From Orychophragmus violaceus (taxonomy: Eukaryota; Streptophyta; Magnoliopsida; Brassicales; Brassicaceae): DNA of 64,000 bases. The DNA lies in the NCBI GenBank assembly GCA_030180135.1, contig CM058239.1:76701823-76765822 (forward strand), in the 5' to 3' direction. A program made the translations under genes and the position numbers. This document shows positions 53,998-64,000 of the stretch, piece by piece. Below the pieces are notes generated by a model. It searched no databases. It was given only the letters and a program-made list of their open reading frames with translations, and had not been told where the DNA came from. Positions within the stretch are counted from its first letter, which is position 1; each line of letters starts with the position of its first letter.

Positions 53998-54881
53998 CAA
54001 TACCATGAATTTGCTTGAAACCTTTAGCCACCAACCTCGCTTTGAAAATTTGCACATTTCCATCCACGTCAATTTACACTCAATGGCTTTTGCACCATTA
54101 GGTAAATCGACCAAGGACCATACTTGGTTTTCTGACATGGATCCCATTTCGGATTTAGAGGCTCCAAGCCACTTTTCGGAGTCTGGGCCCATCACTGCTT
54201 CCGCGAAGGTCGATGGTTCGTCACTATCAATGATCATCAGATCATTAGAATTGGTCACGAGAAATCCATAGTATCTCTCCGGTTCGTGACGGATCCTTCC
54301 GGATCTGCGAACTTCAGGCTCCACAGGCGCCGGTTCCACAGAACTTTGTGGATCCAACTGCTGCTCTTCCTCAGCAGGTTGAGCAGTCTCCTGTGCATCT
54401 CGAATTTCTTCAAGATGTACTTTACTCCCACTGTTTTTCTTAGAGAGAAACTCCCTCTCAAGAAAACAACAGTCCCGAGCAACAAATACTTTGTTCTCAG
54501 ATTGGTTGTAAAAGTAGTATGCCTTGGTTTCCCTAGGATAACCAATGAAGTAGCATTTATCTGATTTGGGCGCGAGTTTATCAGAGATTAAACATTTGAC
54601 ATAAGCCTCACATTCCCAAATCTTCAGGAAAGACAGACTAGGAATGTTCCCAGTCCACAATTCATGTGGTGTCTTTTCCACTGATTTAGATGGCACCCTA
54701 TTTAGTGTAAACGCAGACGTTTCTAGAGCGTATCCCCAAAAGGATAATGGAATATTTGAATGAATCATCATAGACCGAACCATATCCAATAAGGTTCGAA
54801 TCCTCCTCTCTGACACTCCATTCCATTGGGGTGTTCCAGGAGAAGTGAGTTGTGAAACAATTCCACACTCGCTCAGATAGT
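53998..54881 (-). pseudogene. Copia 3 pol: integrase end and RT start
   Basis: From the Gypsy C border: integrase catalytic glutamate region (WNGVSERRIRTLLDM), integrase C-terminus (SDKCYFIGYPRETKAYYFY), a linker rich in E/Q/P and RT start (VWSLVDLPNGAKAIECK). A small deletion just after IECK, compared with copia 2, removes the WIFKKK block and shifts the frame near 54070. The seeming C-terminal extension of the open frame to 53947 is Gypsy B LTR. Confidence 0.85.
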
Positions 54882-56073
54882 TGATAGGTGTCAGGTTTTA
54901 TCCTATATCTAACTGCAAGTGCACAGTTCAGTAGTCGTAGTATATAGGTATCGAATCCACAGGGACTCCGTATTCAATAGCTCAAGAACAGGAAATTAAA
55001 CTAGGAAGAAAGCAATGTGATTGAATTAAAAGCAATGCGAGAAAGTAACAAAAAGCAGAGATTATTGGTTGTGAAAGCAAGTTATTAAGAGCGCTAAGTC
55101 TAGGGCGTTCTCAGGAAATCAGACAAGCAGACAGTTCATTCAGCAAGGATCTAATTAAGCACAGTTCTAGAACTCAAAACACAGATATAGAATTAACCAA
55201 ATTCCTTTGCGATAATTCTCTAAGTCTAAGTGCAGCAAACCAAACTTTCGTTTGCGAGAACTAACAGATTAAAGTAGCATTAATTCCAAGTTTGATATGT
55301 TCACAATTATCCTAAACCAAACTTTCGTTTGCGAGAAGTTTAATTGCTCAACCTAATTAGTTCAGATTCCTAAACCCCACTTCCGTGACGTATTTAGCAA
55401 CCTAAGATCTAGATTCTAATTGATCAGGTTAGAACTAGCTTTAAGCACAATTAGATTGAAGAACATATATAGTTATGAATCCTTAACTGAATTAAACAAG
55501 TCTAGCAAGTCATGAAATCCTATGTGAGAAACCCTAAACCTAACAAGGAATCTACTCAGACATAGATAATGAAAACATAATCATATGATGAATAAATTGC
55601 ATAGAAGATAAAGAATAAAAGGGGTTCGAAATCTTCTCCAAATACAGATGAAATAAAGGTTCAGATCAGCCCCAAAAGCTCTAAAAATCCTCTGCTCTTA
55701 ATTATGAAAGCATAAGTAAATAAAACACCAAAAACTTAATTATATAGGTCTAATCTCGGCCAGGGGCTTCTTTGTAAATATCAGGAACTTCTGGATCAGA
55801 GTGCAATATCTTGACTCTTCATAAACCGCCGAGTTTTGGCCCATCTCGCTGGTACAACGATCGATGCTAGAGTGCAACGATCGACGCATTTCTCTGTTTC
55901 GGACAGTGAACTCTATCTCTCGGCCAAACACTCCAAAAATCTCCAAAAAGTGCCATAATCACCAAATATGCTCCAAACCCGATTATACCTGTAAAAGACT
56001 CTAAAAGAACACAAAAAGACACTAAAACACACTTATATCATGGTCTAAAACTAGTAAAAACCATGATATATCA
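54882..56073 (-). repeat. Gypsy C 3' LTR
   Basis: 1,192 bp; box pair at 55853-55888; TATA-like sequence near 55740. Confidence 0.93.
55853..55888. repeat. Box pair, Gypsy C 3' LTR
   Basis: ACAACGATCGATGC and GCAACGATCGACGC. Confidence 0.85.
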
Positions 56074-57119
56074 ACTCCCCCACACTTAGCCTTTGCTTGC
56101 CCTCAAGCAAAACAGAGAACTAAAGCATGGTGAAGAGGTTGGAAAACTCTTCAGAAACTCATTTCATCCTAGAAGCTACAATACTCAGATTCCCCTTAGT
56201 AAACCACTGAAAGAATCAATCACAGGATATCAAGACCAACATGTACTTCCCCCACACTTAGCAACTGTCCTAAGTAAACTCCACAATCACATTCAAGCAT
56301 TCAAATTCTCCCTACTGACTTCTGCAAGTATTTAAGTGCGGTCTCACCTAAGGAGTATCGATCAAAGGGTACATGGATTCTTACCTTATCAGCTCTAGAC
56401 CACCATACTATCTTTCTCTAGTCCCTTTCTTCTCTTTCCCTTCTTTAACAACTGATTTTTCCCCACTGGGTATCATTTTATTTTTTTTATCAGTGTTCTT
56501 CCCGTTATGGGGTGTACTTTGGACACATTCCATGGATAGCACAGGAGATAATATGGGTCTCTACCACTCCTGTGACCACTTCGGAGTTACTAACCATCCT
56601 CAGTGTATTATCTTTTTTTTTTTTTTACTTTATAGAAGGGGAGAAGGGAACTAAATAGGATAGGTTGACAGGCTGTGTCAGAACTAACAGGGAATCCGAC
56701 ACAAAGTATACCAAGCCCTTAGGTGAGAAATCTAAGTCAGTATTAAATTGAAGTCAGTAAAAGGATCCTCTGATACCTGAAGTGATGTGGGTGTTCCCAG
56801 TAGGTTGATCTGTGATGGGGTTTTCTAATAGTCATAGATAGATCCTGCAACTTCATCCCAATGGTTACTTAAGTTCCTGCAAGTCTTGTAAATCTTCTCA
56901 GAAAATCATAGTTTCTTACTTAAACAATTTTGACTCAATAAAACAAAATTTTTTGAAAAATGGACTGACTCTTAAGAAAACAGAAAGAAATAAGTCAGTA
57001 GCACCTCCCCCACACTTAAGACACACTGTCCCCAGTAGTGTCAAGCGAAGGATCGGTAAAAAGAAAATAAAAATTGTTAAAGTTCTATTGAGTTCTGTCG
57101 GGTTTACCTCTGTCGCTCA

Positions 57120-57268
57120 AGCATCGATCGTTGCACTAAGTGCGTCGACCGTTACTTGGCAATTTTCGTGTATGGTCGATCGTTGCTCATAACTGCAACG
57201 ATCGCTGCAATGCGATTACGATCGTGTTGTGACGATCGACACAGAAGTGCGTCGATCGACGCACTGCG
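57120..57268. repeat. Six boxes in Gypsy C 3' region
   Basis: For example GCATCGATCGTTGC / GCGTCGACCGTTAC (cores 57125 and 57146, 21 bp) and GCGTCGATCGACGC. Confidence 0.85.
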
Positions 57269-57371
57269 AATCTGTCCGAGACCTGCAAACATAAACTCAC
57301 CAGAAACAAAAACAAACGTAAAATCCTAACAAAAACACCAAAAATTAAGTAGAAAAACACCAGTACCTAAT

Positions 57372-57389
57372 GGTGGGTTGCCTCCCACC
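57372..57389 (-). ncRNA. Conserved stem-loop after Gypsy C gag-pol
   Basis: Minus strand GGTGGG-AGGCAA-CCCACC, 47 nt after the integrase stop; identical to Gypsy A. Confidence 0.65.
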
Positions 57390-58810
57390 CAGCGCTTGTT
57401 TAAGGTCAATAGCTTGACCGGACGGACAAGATTTTTCAGGCACCAGGAGCATTATCCAGAGGCAGAATCTGACCTCTTGGAATCTCGGTCTTAGCCCAAT
57501 AATGTTTTACCCTCTGTCCATTTACAGCGAACTCATTACCTTCCTTGCCGACTAGAACGACAGCTCCATATGGACGCACTTCTTTGATTGTGTAGGGACC
57601 GGACCATCTTGATTTCAGCTTGCCTGGAAACAAATGCAAACGAGAATTGTATAAAAGTACCTGATCATTAGGCTCAAACCGTCTAGAAACAATCTTCTTG
57701 TCATGATAAGCCTTAGTCCTCTCCTTGTACAGCTTTGAGTTCTCATAGGCGAGATGTCTAATCTCATCCAACTCATTAAGCTGTATCAACCTTCTTTCTG
57801 CAACTGATTTAAGGTCAAAGTTCATCTGCTTTACAGCCCACGCTGCTTTGTGCTCAAGTTCCACTGGCAGATGACATGCTTTTCCATACAACAAGTGAAA
57901 TGGAGTAGTCCCTAATGGCGTCTTAAATGCAGTCCTGTAGGCCCATAAAGCATCATCAAGCTTAGCTGCCCAATATTTTCTTGTCTTCCCAACTATCTTC
58001 TCTAAGATCTCCTTGATCTGTCTGTTAGAAACCTCGACTTGTCCACTAGTCTGAGGGTGATAAGGAGTAGCAACTCGGTGATGAACTCCATGCTTTCTTA
58101 GGAGCTTCTCGAAGACCTTATTAATAAAGTGAGATCCTCCATCACTAATCACTATCCGAGATACTCCAAATCTAGGGAATATGATGGACTTAAACAGCTT
58201 AATGACTACTGAAGAATCATTGGTTGGACTAGCTATTGCTTCTACCCACTTAGACACATAATCTACAGCAACCAAGATGAATTTATTCCCATGAGATGAA
58301 GGAAAAAGACCCATAAAGTCTATGCCCCAGCAATCAAAAACCTCAACCTCAAGAATGAAATTCTGAGGCATCTCATGCTTCCTACTGATTTTCCCTCTCC
58401 TCTGACAGGCATCGCAATGAGAAATGAAGGAGTGAGTATCTTCAAACATTGTAGGCCACCAGAAACCTGCTTGCAAAACCTTAGACACATTCTTAAAAGT
58501 AGCAAAATGTCCTGCATAATCTGATCCATGGCAGTGGAATAGGATATCTGGAACCTCTGATTCAGCAACACATCTTCTGTAAAGGCCATCTGAACAGTGC
58601 TTATAGAGGTAAGGTTCATCCCAATAGTATCGCCTAAGCTCTCTGAAGAACCTCTTCTTCTCATACCCTTTCAGATCATCTGGTTCAGTCTCTGCAGCCA
58701 GGTAGTTAGCTATATCTGCATACCATGGTCGATCAGTTGTTGTGACAGCATTAATCTCGAACTCGTAGCCTCCAATCTGAATTGTAAAAGTCTCTGGATC
58801 TGCATCCGCA

Positions 58811-58898
58811 TTGCAACGATCGTCGCAGAGGAGCGCATCGATCGTTGCTGTCCCGATAGGTGCATCGATCGATGCCGAGATGGTATCGATCGACGCAA
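58811..58898. repeat. Four boxes inside Gypsy C pol
   Basis: Cores near 58817, 58839, 58865 and 58887, in frame between RNase H and integrase, encoding ASID/ATID-type repeats. Confidence 0.85.
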
Positions 58899-60580
58899 TG
58901 CGATTAATCCGACAGTTTTGCAGGTTTCTGTCCAAATCTGTGTGAAACATTGTACCAACCATATTGACGTTCTCTTCAGGCAAATAGTCATTAATTGGCA
59001 CGTCTTCCTCAACCAGCATCCTTGAAAGATGGTCAGCAACTCCATTTTAAACCCCTTTCTTATCCCTCACTTCAATGTCAAACTCCTGAAGCAACAGAAT
59101 CCATCTCAACAGTCTTGGCTTAGCATCTTTCTTCTGCATCAGATACTTCAGGGCTGAATGATCAGTGTGTACAATCACTTTTGAGCCAACAAGATAAGGG
59201 CGAAACTTCTCAAATGCAAAGACAACTGCCAATAACTCCTTCTCTGTAGTGGCATAGTTCCTTTGTGCATCATCCAGTGTCCTACTGGCATAATAGATAG
59301 CATGAAGCTTTCTATCCTTCTTCTGCCCAAGAACAGCTCCTACAGCATAATCACTTGCATCACACATAACCTCAAAAGGCAGATCCCAATTTGGTGGCTG
59401 AACTATGGGAGCACTCATTAATGCCTGCTTGATCTGTTCAAATGCAGTTTGACAATCTGCAGTGAACTCAAATTTGGTGTCCTTACACAGCAAAGCAGTT
59501 AGTGGCCTAGCGATCTTGCTGAAATCTTTGATGAACCGTCTATAGAAGCCAGCATGTCCAAGAAAGCTTCTAATAGACTTAACAGAATCAGGCGCCTGAA
59601 GGTTGGTCATTACCTCAATCTTAGCGCGGTCCACCTCTATTCCTGCTTCAGACACTTTATGTCCAAGTACAATGCCATCTCTGACCATGAAATGACACTT
59701 CTCCCAATTAAGAACTAAATGCTTTTCTTCACATCTTGTCAAAACCTTACACAGATTATCTAAGCATTCATTATAGGATGATCCATATACTGAGAAATCA
59801 TCCATAAATACCTCCATAAAGTCCTCAATCATGTCTGTGAATATGGACATCATGCATCTCTGGAAAGTGGCTAGTGCATTACAGAGTCCAAAAGGCATCC
59901 TTCGGTAAGCAAATGTCCTATATGGACAAGTGAAAGTGGTCTTTCCCTGATCCCCTGGATGGATGGGAATCTGAAAGAAGCCTGAGTAGCCATCGAGGAA
60001 ACAATAGTAAGGATGATTGGCTAACCTCTCAAGCATCTGATCAATAAAAGGCAAGGGAAAATGATCCTTCCTGGTAGCAGCATTCAGCTTCCTATAATCT
60101 ATTCACATCCTGTGTCCTGTCACAGTCCTAGTAGGTATCAGCTCGTTCTTCTCATTCTTTACAACTGTAACTCCACCCTTCTTAGGTACTACATGGACTG
60201 GACTCACCCAATCACTGTCAGAGATAGGATAGATAATCCCAGCATCAAGGAGTTTCATAATCTCCTTTTTAACCACTTCCTGCAGATTAGGATTAAGTCT
60301 TCTCTGATGCTCGATAGATGTCTTGGATTCATCCTCAAGATGTATCCGATGCATGCACAGCTCCGGTGAGATACCTGAAATATCAGCAAGAGAATAGCCA
60401 AGAGCCTTGCGATGCTTGCGCAGCTTGATTAGCAGTAAATTGAGCTCTGCGTTGTTCAAGCTAGCATTAACAATCACTGGATAAGTTGAATTCGGTCCAA
60501 GAAACGCGTACCTTAGCCCGGATGGGAGTTGTTTCAGTTCTATTTTCGGAGCTTTTTCCTCTGCCCAATCTCTGTCGACT

Positions 60581-60618
60581 TGCAACGATCAATGCAAGGG
60601 TAGTGTCGATCGTTGCAA
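60581..60618. repeat. Box pair inside Gypsy C gag-pol (protease/RT linker)
   Basis: GCAACGATCAATGC (mutated, producing a stop codon) and GTGTCGATCGTTGC. Confidence 0.8.
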
Positions 60619-61539
60619 GGTCGCGTCAGACACTTCTACTTGCATTGCAGACTCAACATAATCCATCATCCTCGTATAGCACATTGCTGGCTCGTCCTGC
60701 AGGTACTCCAACTCCAATATAGAGCTCAGTAAAGCCCTTTCTAGTGGGTCCTCAACATGTGATTGGTAAAAATACTCGGTTGCCAAATCACCCAATGTGT
60801 CCACATAGAAGGTCTGCCCGTCGATGGTTGGTCTCTTTACCAGCTTGTTCATATCAAAACTCATCTTCAGATCACCCACATTCAGAACTATCTTACCTCC
60901 CTGACAGTCAATCATTGCACCAGCTGTAGCCAAGAAAGACCTGCCCAGAATCAATGGATCTTTTGGCTCATGTCCATATTGTAGAACCACAAAATCAGTA
61001 GGGATTACACATTTGCCAACCATTATAGGCACATCCTCTATTACTCCTTCGGGAATCCTGATTGATCTATCCGCCAGAACCAGTGATATCCTAGTGGGTA
61101 TAAAGTCTGTCATTCCGAGCCTTTTAGCAACTGAGAGGGGCATAAGATTCACACTGGAACCAAGATCACATAGATACCTTTCGAATCTCTCTTTGTAGAT
61201 AGCACAATCTAACACGAAGCTTCCTGGATCCTTTAACTTCTCGGGAATTCTGCCCTGAACCACTGCACTGCATACCTCATTGAGCATCATTATACTCTCC
61301 TCATCGGACCATTTCCCAGAAATCATATCCTTAAGGCATCTCTTCATCATAGGAGAAGTTTCCATGGAGTCCAACAAAGGTACTTCAACTTTCACCTTTT
61401 TTATGAACTCCTTCCACTTTGCATACTGCCTATCATTCTTAGCCTTTCTGGGATTCTTGGGATAAGGTACCTTAGGCTTGTATACCCTTTCGGTCGGCTA
61501 TTTCGGTTTCTCTGGTTTCGAACTCTCTGCAGTCACCTT

Positions 61540-61651
61540 GTGTCGATCGTTGCTCCTATCGCATCGATCGATGCTAGGCGACTGTGTTACGACTTCCGGT
61601 TCTCTGATTTCACTTTGCATCGGTCGTTGCTCAGATGCATCGATCGACGCA
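61540..61651. repeat. Two box pairs inside Gypsy C gag linker
   Basis: Pairs at 61540-61574 and 61616-61651; cores 20-21 bp apart. Confidence 0.85.
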
Positions 61652-63234
61652 TTGCGAATATCGCGGATCTCATCTTCCAGCTCTTCAATTTCCTCGAGTT
61701 CTTCAACACTTAACTGCTTTTTCTGGCCAGACGACAGCTCCTTACCACTTCTCAACGTCACTGCATTGCATGGGTACTTTTGATTAGCATCAGTCCGTCC
61801 TGGGAGATATCCATCTTCCCTTTTAGCATGTCCAACAGTTCTTGCAACTCTAGCATCAAACTCCTTCATGTGCGTGTTCAGATACTCAAACTTCCCATTC
61901 AGCTCCCTGTAGATTGTTTCCATCTTCTCGTTGACATCTGCTGCATTCTTAGTCTGACTCTCCATCATCTGTTTCAGCATCATCTCCACTCTACTTTCTG
62001 GTTCATTGGTTCTCTGAGTACCTTGTCCAAAGGTCTTCTGAAAACCACTTTTCTGCCCTCCATTGAAGAATCTGTTTCCATGTTGATTGCCAAATCTATT
62101 ACCTTGGAATCCAGAACCTCCTATGTAATTCACATCTTCCCGCTGAGTGTCCTCCTCAGTTTGAATTACCTCTACATCTTGGGCAAAGTGGACAGCTTTC
62201 TTACCTGCTAGGAGATTGCAAACTGTGTCCAGCCTAGATCTAATATCAGCCATGTCAGAATTCTCTACACTTCCACCAGCTTTCTTCCTCCTCTCATCCG
62301 TAGTCTTGCAGCTGTTGCTGCCTATTAGATTCTCAATCAACTGCTTAGCCTGTGTAGGAGTTCTGGTGTTGAAGTTAGCATTACTGGAATTGTCCAGCGC
62401 AGACTGATATGGAAGATCTATGCCTCTGAAGAAGATGCCAATCAACTGAACTTCAGTGAATCCATGGTGTGGGCAGTCACGCTGATACTGCTTAAATCTC
62501 ATCCAGGCAGTCTTTAAAGGTTCCACAGCTCCTTGAGAAAAGGTGAGTATGTCCTGTCTGGACTGGTCTGAGCGCGCATCATCATAGAAGTGACGCAGGA
62601 ACTCACTCTTTAAAGCTGCCCAAGTAGTATACTGAGCAGGCGCTAACTGCTTTAGCTATGCACTAGCGTCTCCAGCAAGACTGTGCGGAAAGAGCTTAAG
62701 GAACATATAGTCCGGGCAGACTCCATCATACTTCATGCCAGTGACTACGTCCTCAAACGAATCAATGTGATCCATAGGCTGCTCCGTTGGGTAACCATGA
62801 AACGCATTCTGTCTCATCAGCGAGTAGTAGATGGTTTTGATCTCAAAATCATTCCTCTCAAAAGCAGGAAGCACTAAAGCTGACCGGTTTCTATGAAACT
62901 CATCCGGTCTGTTGTAGTCAGCTAAAGTCCTCTCATGGATAACCATCTGTCTACCTTGGGCCTGTCCTTGACCCTGGTTCTGCTCCTGTTGCGGTTGCTC
63001 AGGAGGATCAGGGATGACATTCCCTTCAGCATCAACCCTTTGCCAAGCAGCATTGTATGGGTTGTTATCTCGGTCCCTCAGGGTACCTTCAGCATCACGT
63101 ACAAGAATCAGACGCTCTTGCACCATCCTTTCTCTTCTCTCTCTTCTGTTAGTTCTCTCTAAACGTCCAATTTCTTCAAGATCGAGATTAACTAAGCTCA
63201 AGTTCGGATTACTTCTAGTTTTCTGCGTCTGCAT

Positions 63235-63475
63235 AAACTGTCTGTAATTGTCCAGCAACGATCGATGCTATCAGTGCAACGATCGTTTCAATCTCTGAAT
63301 CGCCTAGTGACGATCGATGCTAGAGTGCAACGATCGACGCAGTGCGATATTGGTACCTGCGACAGAGAGGAAACAGAGAAAATCAGTAACTAAAAAAAAA
63401 AAAAAAAAAAAACGAAAAGAAAACGAAAAAATCCTAGTAAAACCCTAAGTTCTAAGCTATCGAAGACTCAAAGAG
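63235..63475 (-). other. Gypsy C leader
   Basis: Short leader between primer site and gag ATG. It holds four palindromic boxes (63254-63342) and an A/T homopolymer run (about 63392-63411). Confidence 0.75.
63254..63342. repeat. Two box pairs in Gypsy C leader
   Basis: Cores 63259, 63280, 63311 and 63331, just upstream of the gag ATG, as in Gypsy A. Confidence 0.85.
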
Positions 63476-63493
63476 TCCCCGGCAACGGCGCCA
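63476..63493 (-). promoter_or_regulatory. Gypsy C primer-binding site
   Basis: Minus strand TGGCGCCGTTGCCGGGGA, tRNA-Asp type. Confidence 0.92.
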
Positions 63494-63499
63494 AAAACT

Positions 63500-64000
63500 T
63501 GATAGGTGTCAGGTTTTATCCTATATCTAACTGCAAGTGCACAGTTCAGTAGTCGTAGTATATAGGTATCGAATCCACAGGGACTCCGTATTCAATATCT
63601 CAAGAACAGGAAATTAAACTAGGAAGAAAGCAATGTGATTGAATTAAAAGCAATGCGAGAAAGTAACAGAAAGCAGAGATTATTGGTTGTGAAAGCAAGT
63701 TATTAAGAGCGCTAAGTCTAGGGCGTTCTCAGGAAATCAGACAAGCAGACAGTTCATTCAGCAAGGATCTAATTAAGCACAGTTCTAGAACTCAAAACAC
63801 AGATATAGAATTAACCAAATTCCTTTGCGATAATTCTCTAAGTCTAAGTGCAGCAAACCAAACTTTCGTTTGCGAGAAATAACAAATTAAACTAGCATTA
63901 ATTCCAAGTTTGATATGTTCACAATTATCCTAAACCAAACTTTCGTTTGCGAGAAGTTTAATTGCTCAACCTAATTAGTTCAGATTCCTAAACCCCACTT
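63500..64000 (-). repeat. Gypsy C 5' LTR (partial)
   Basis: First 501 bases seen, matching 54882 onward. Confidence 0.93.

Larger units (their letters stand above)
56074..57435 (-). other. Gypsy C 3' region with boxes and purine tracts
   Basis: Non-coding. Minus-strand TAAGTGTGGGGGA tracts near 56078, 56246 and 57008, six boxes at 57120-57268 and the stem-loop at 57372-57389. Confidence 0.8.
57436..63234 (-). pseudogene. Gypsy C gag-pol polyprotein with five stops
   Basis: A single reading frame of about 1,933 codons from ATG 63234. Domains: gag (FPHSLAGDASA, FFRGIDLPYQSALD), coiled coil, box-encoded linkers, protease with CDLGSSVNLM near 61168, RT (FLDGYSGFFQIPIH, MPFGLCNALATFQRC, FMDDFSVYG near 59800), RNase H (VMCDASDYAVGAVLGQ, TTEKELLAVVFAFEKF), integrase with an H2C2 finger (HCHGSDYAGH, HCDACQRRG) and D, D, E core (WGIDFMG, ISDGGSHF, GQVEVSNRQ). 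In-frame stops: 62656 (Trp lost), 61498, 60589 (CGA to TGA inside a palindromic box), 60103 and 59047. No frameshift seen. The domain set and order are Ty3/Gypsy. It is the only RT/integrase-bearing Gypsy here. Confidence 0.93.
43670..64000 (-). mobile_element. Copia 3: Copia element hit by Gypsy B and Gypsy C
   Basis: The 3' LTR (43670-44306), purine tract, 3' region and pol (45129-46462, then 53998-54881) run on the minus strand. Gypsy B splits RT and Gypsy C splits integrase. The upstream part and the 5' LTR lie beyond the window. Pol resembles copia 2 closely but has a stop and a deletion frameshift. It is inserted in the RT of copia 0. Confidence 0.85.
54882..64000 (-). mobile_element. 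Gypsy C: Athila-type element with full gag-pol (decayed)
   Basis: Minus strand. The 3' LTR is 54882-56073 and the 5' LTR starts at 63500 and leaves the window. Between them lie primer site (63476-63493), leader, one gag-protease-RT-RNase H-integrase frame, and a 3' region of Gypsy A type. LTR ends (TGATATATCATGG ... CACCTATCA) match Gypsy A. The visible 500 bp of the 5' LTR differ from the 3' LTR at roughly five places, so it is older than A and B. The base pairs left of it (54877-54881, ATAGT) may be its target copy. Confidence 0.9.

Noticed and set aside
34511..63342. CRISPR-like array from the repeated boxes
   Set aside because: This is plant nuclear retrotransposon DNA; repeats are short palindromes in pairs, without uniform spacers or cas genes.

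Overview
The window looks like a retrotransposon-packed, probably pericentromeric, stretch of a plant nuclear genome. A crucifer (Brassicaceae) is the best guess, from the Athila-type Gypsy elements, the CACTACAAGAAA En/Spm ends and the look of the captured plant exons; this is inference from family resemblance. I see no intact, uncaptured host gene.

Region by region. (1) 1-7943: a decayed Copia pol fragment with its LTR, split in RNase H by a 5,138-bp CACTA DNA transposon (1891-7028, AAC target duplication). The CACTA carries intron-containing fragments of at least three host genes: an F-box/LRR SKIP14-like gene, a peptidyl-tRNA hydrolase and, less surely, a DHFR-thymidylate synthase. (2) 7944-12982: a solo Copia LTR in a chromovirus-like remnant, then one Athila-type LTR with its primer-binding site, then a LINE piece. 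(3) 12983-20333: a complete young minus-strand Copia (TSD CAAAG) with a dead pol, inserted in the LINE. The LINE ends at 21970 and also holds a poly(A)-tailed retroposon (20911-21888, 15-bp TSD). (4) 21971-25718: AT-rich, low-content DNA with a Helitron-like hairpin and an unrecognised coiled-coil exon cluster. (5) 25719-64000: a deep nest. A plus-strand Copia ('copia 0') was hit by minus-strand 'copia 2' (29147-43487, TSD GAAAT) and 'copia 3' (from 43670). Copia 2 was hit by Gypsy A (31419-38081, TSD AAGCC). Copia 3 was hit by Gypsy B (46463-53992, TSD ATAGT) and by Gypsy C (from 54882, running out of the window).

How the parts relate. Gypsy A (gag-protease only) and Gypsy B (a shortened gag plus an Athila ORF1/env-like ORF) lack reverse transcriptase and integrase but have nearly identical LTR pairs, so they were probably moved in trans. 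Gypsy C has gag-protease-RT-RNase H-integrase in one frame, broken by five stop codons; an intact relative of it is a plausible helper. All three share the tRNA-Asp primer site, a stem-loop just after the main ORF region, and three regularly placed purine tracts before the 3' LTR.

The most striking signal is a short palindromic box, consensus core CGATCG with variable but self-complementary arms (for example GCAACGATCGTTGC, GCATCGATCGATGC, GTGTCGATCGACAC). There are roughly 70 copies in about 25 clusters, mostly paired with about 21 bp between cores. They occur in LTRs, leaders, coding linkers and 3' regions of both Gypsy and Copia elements in this window.
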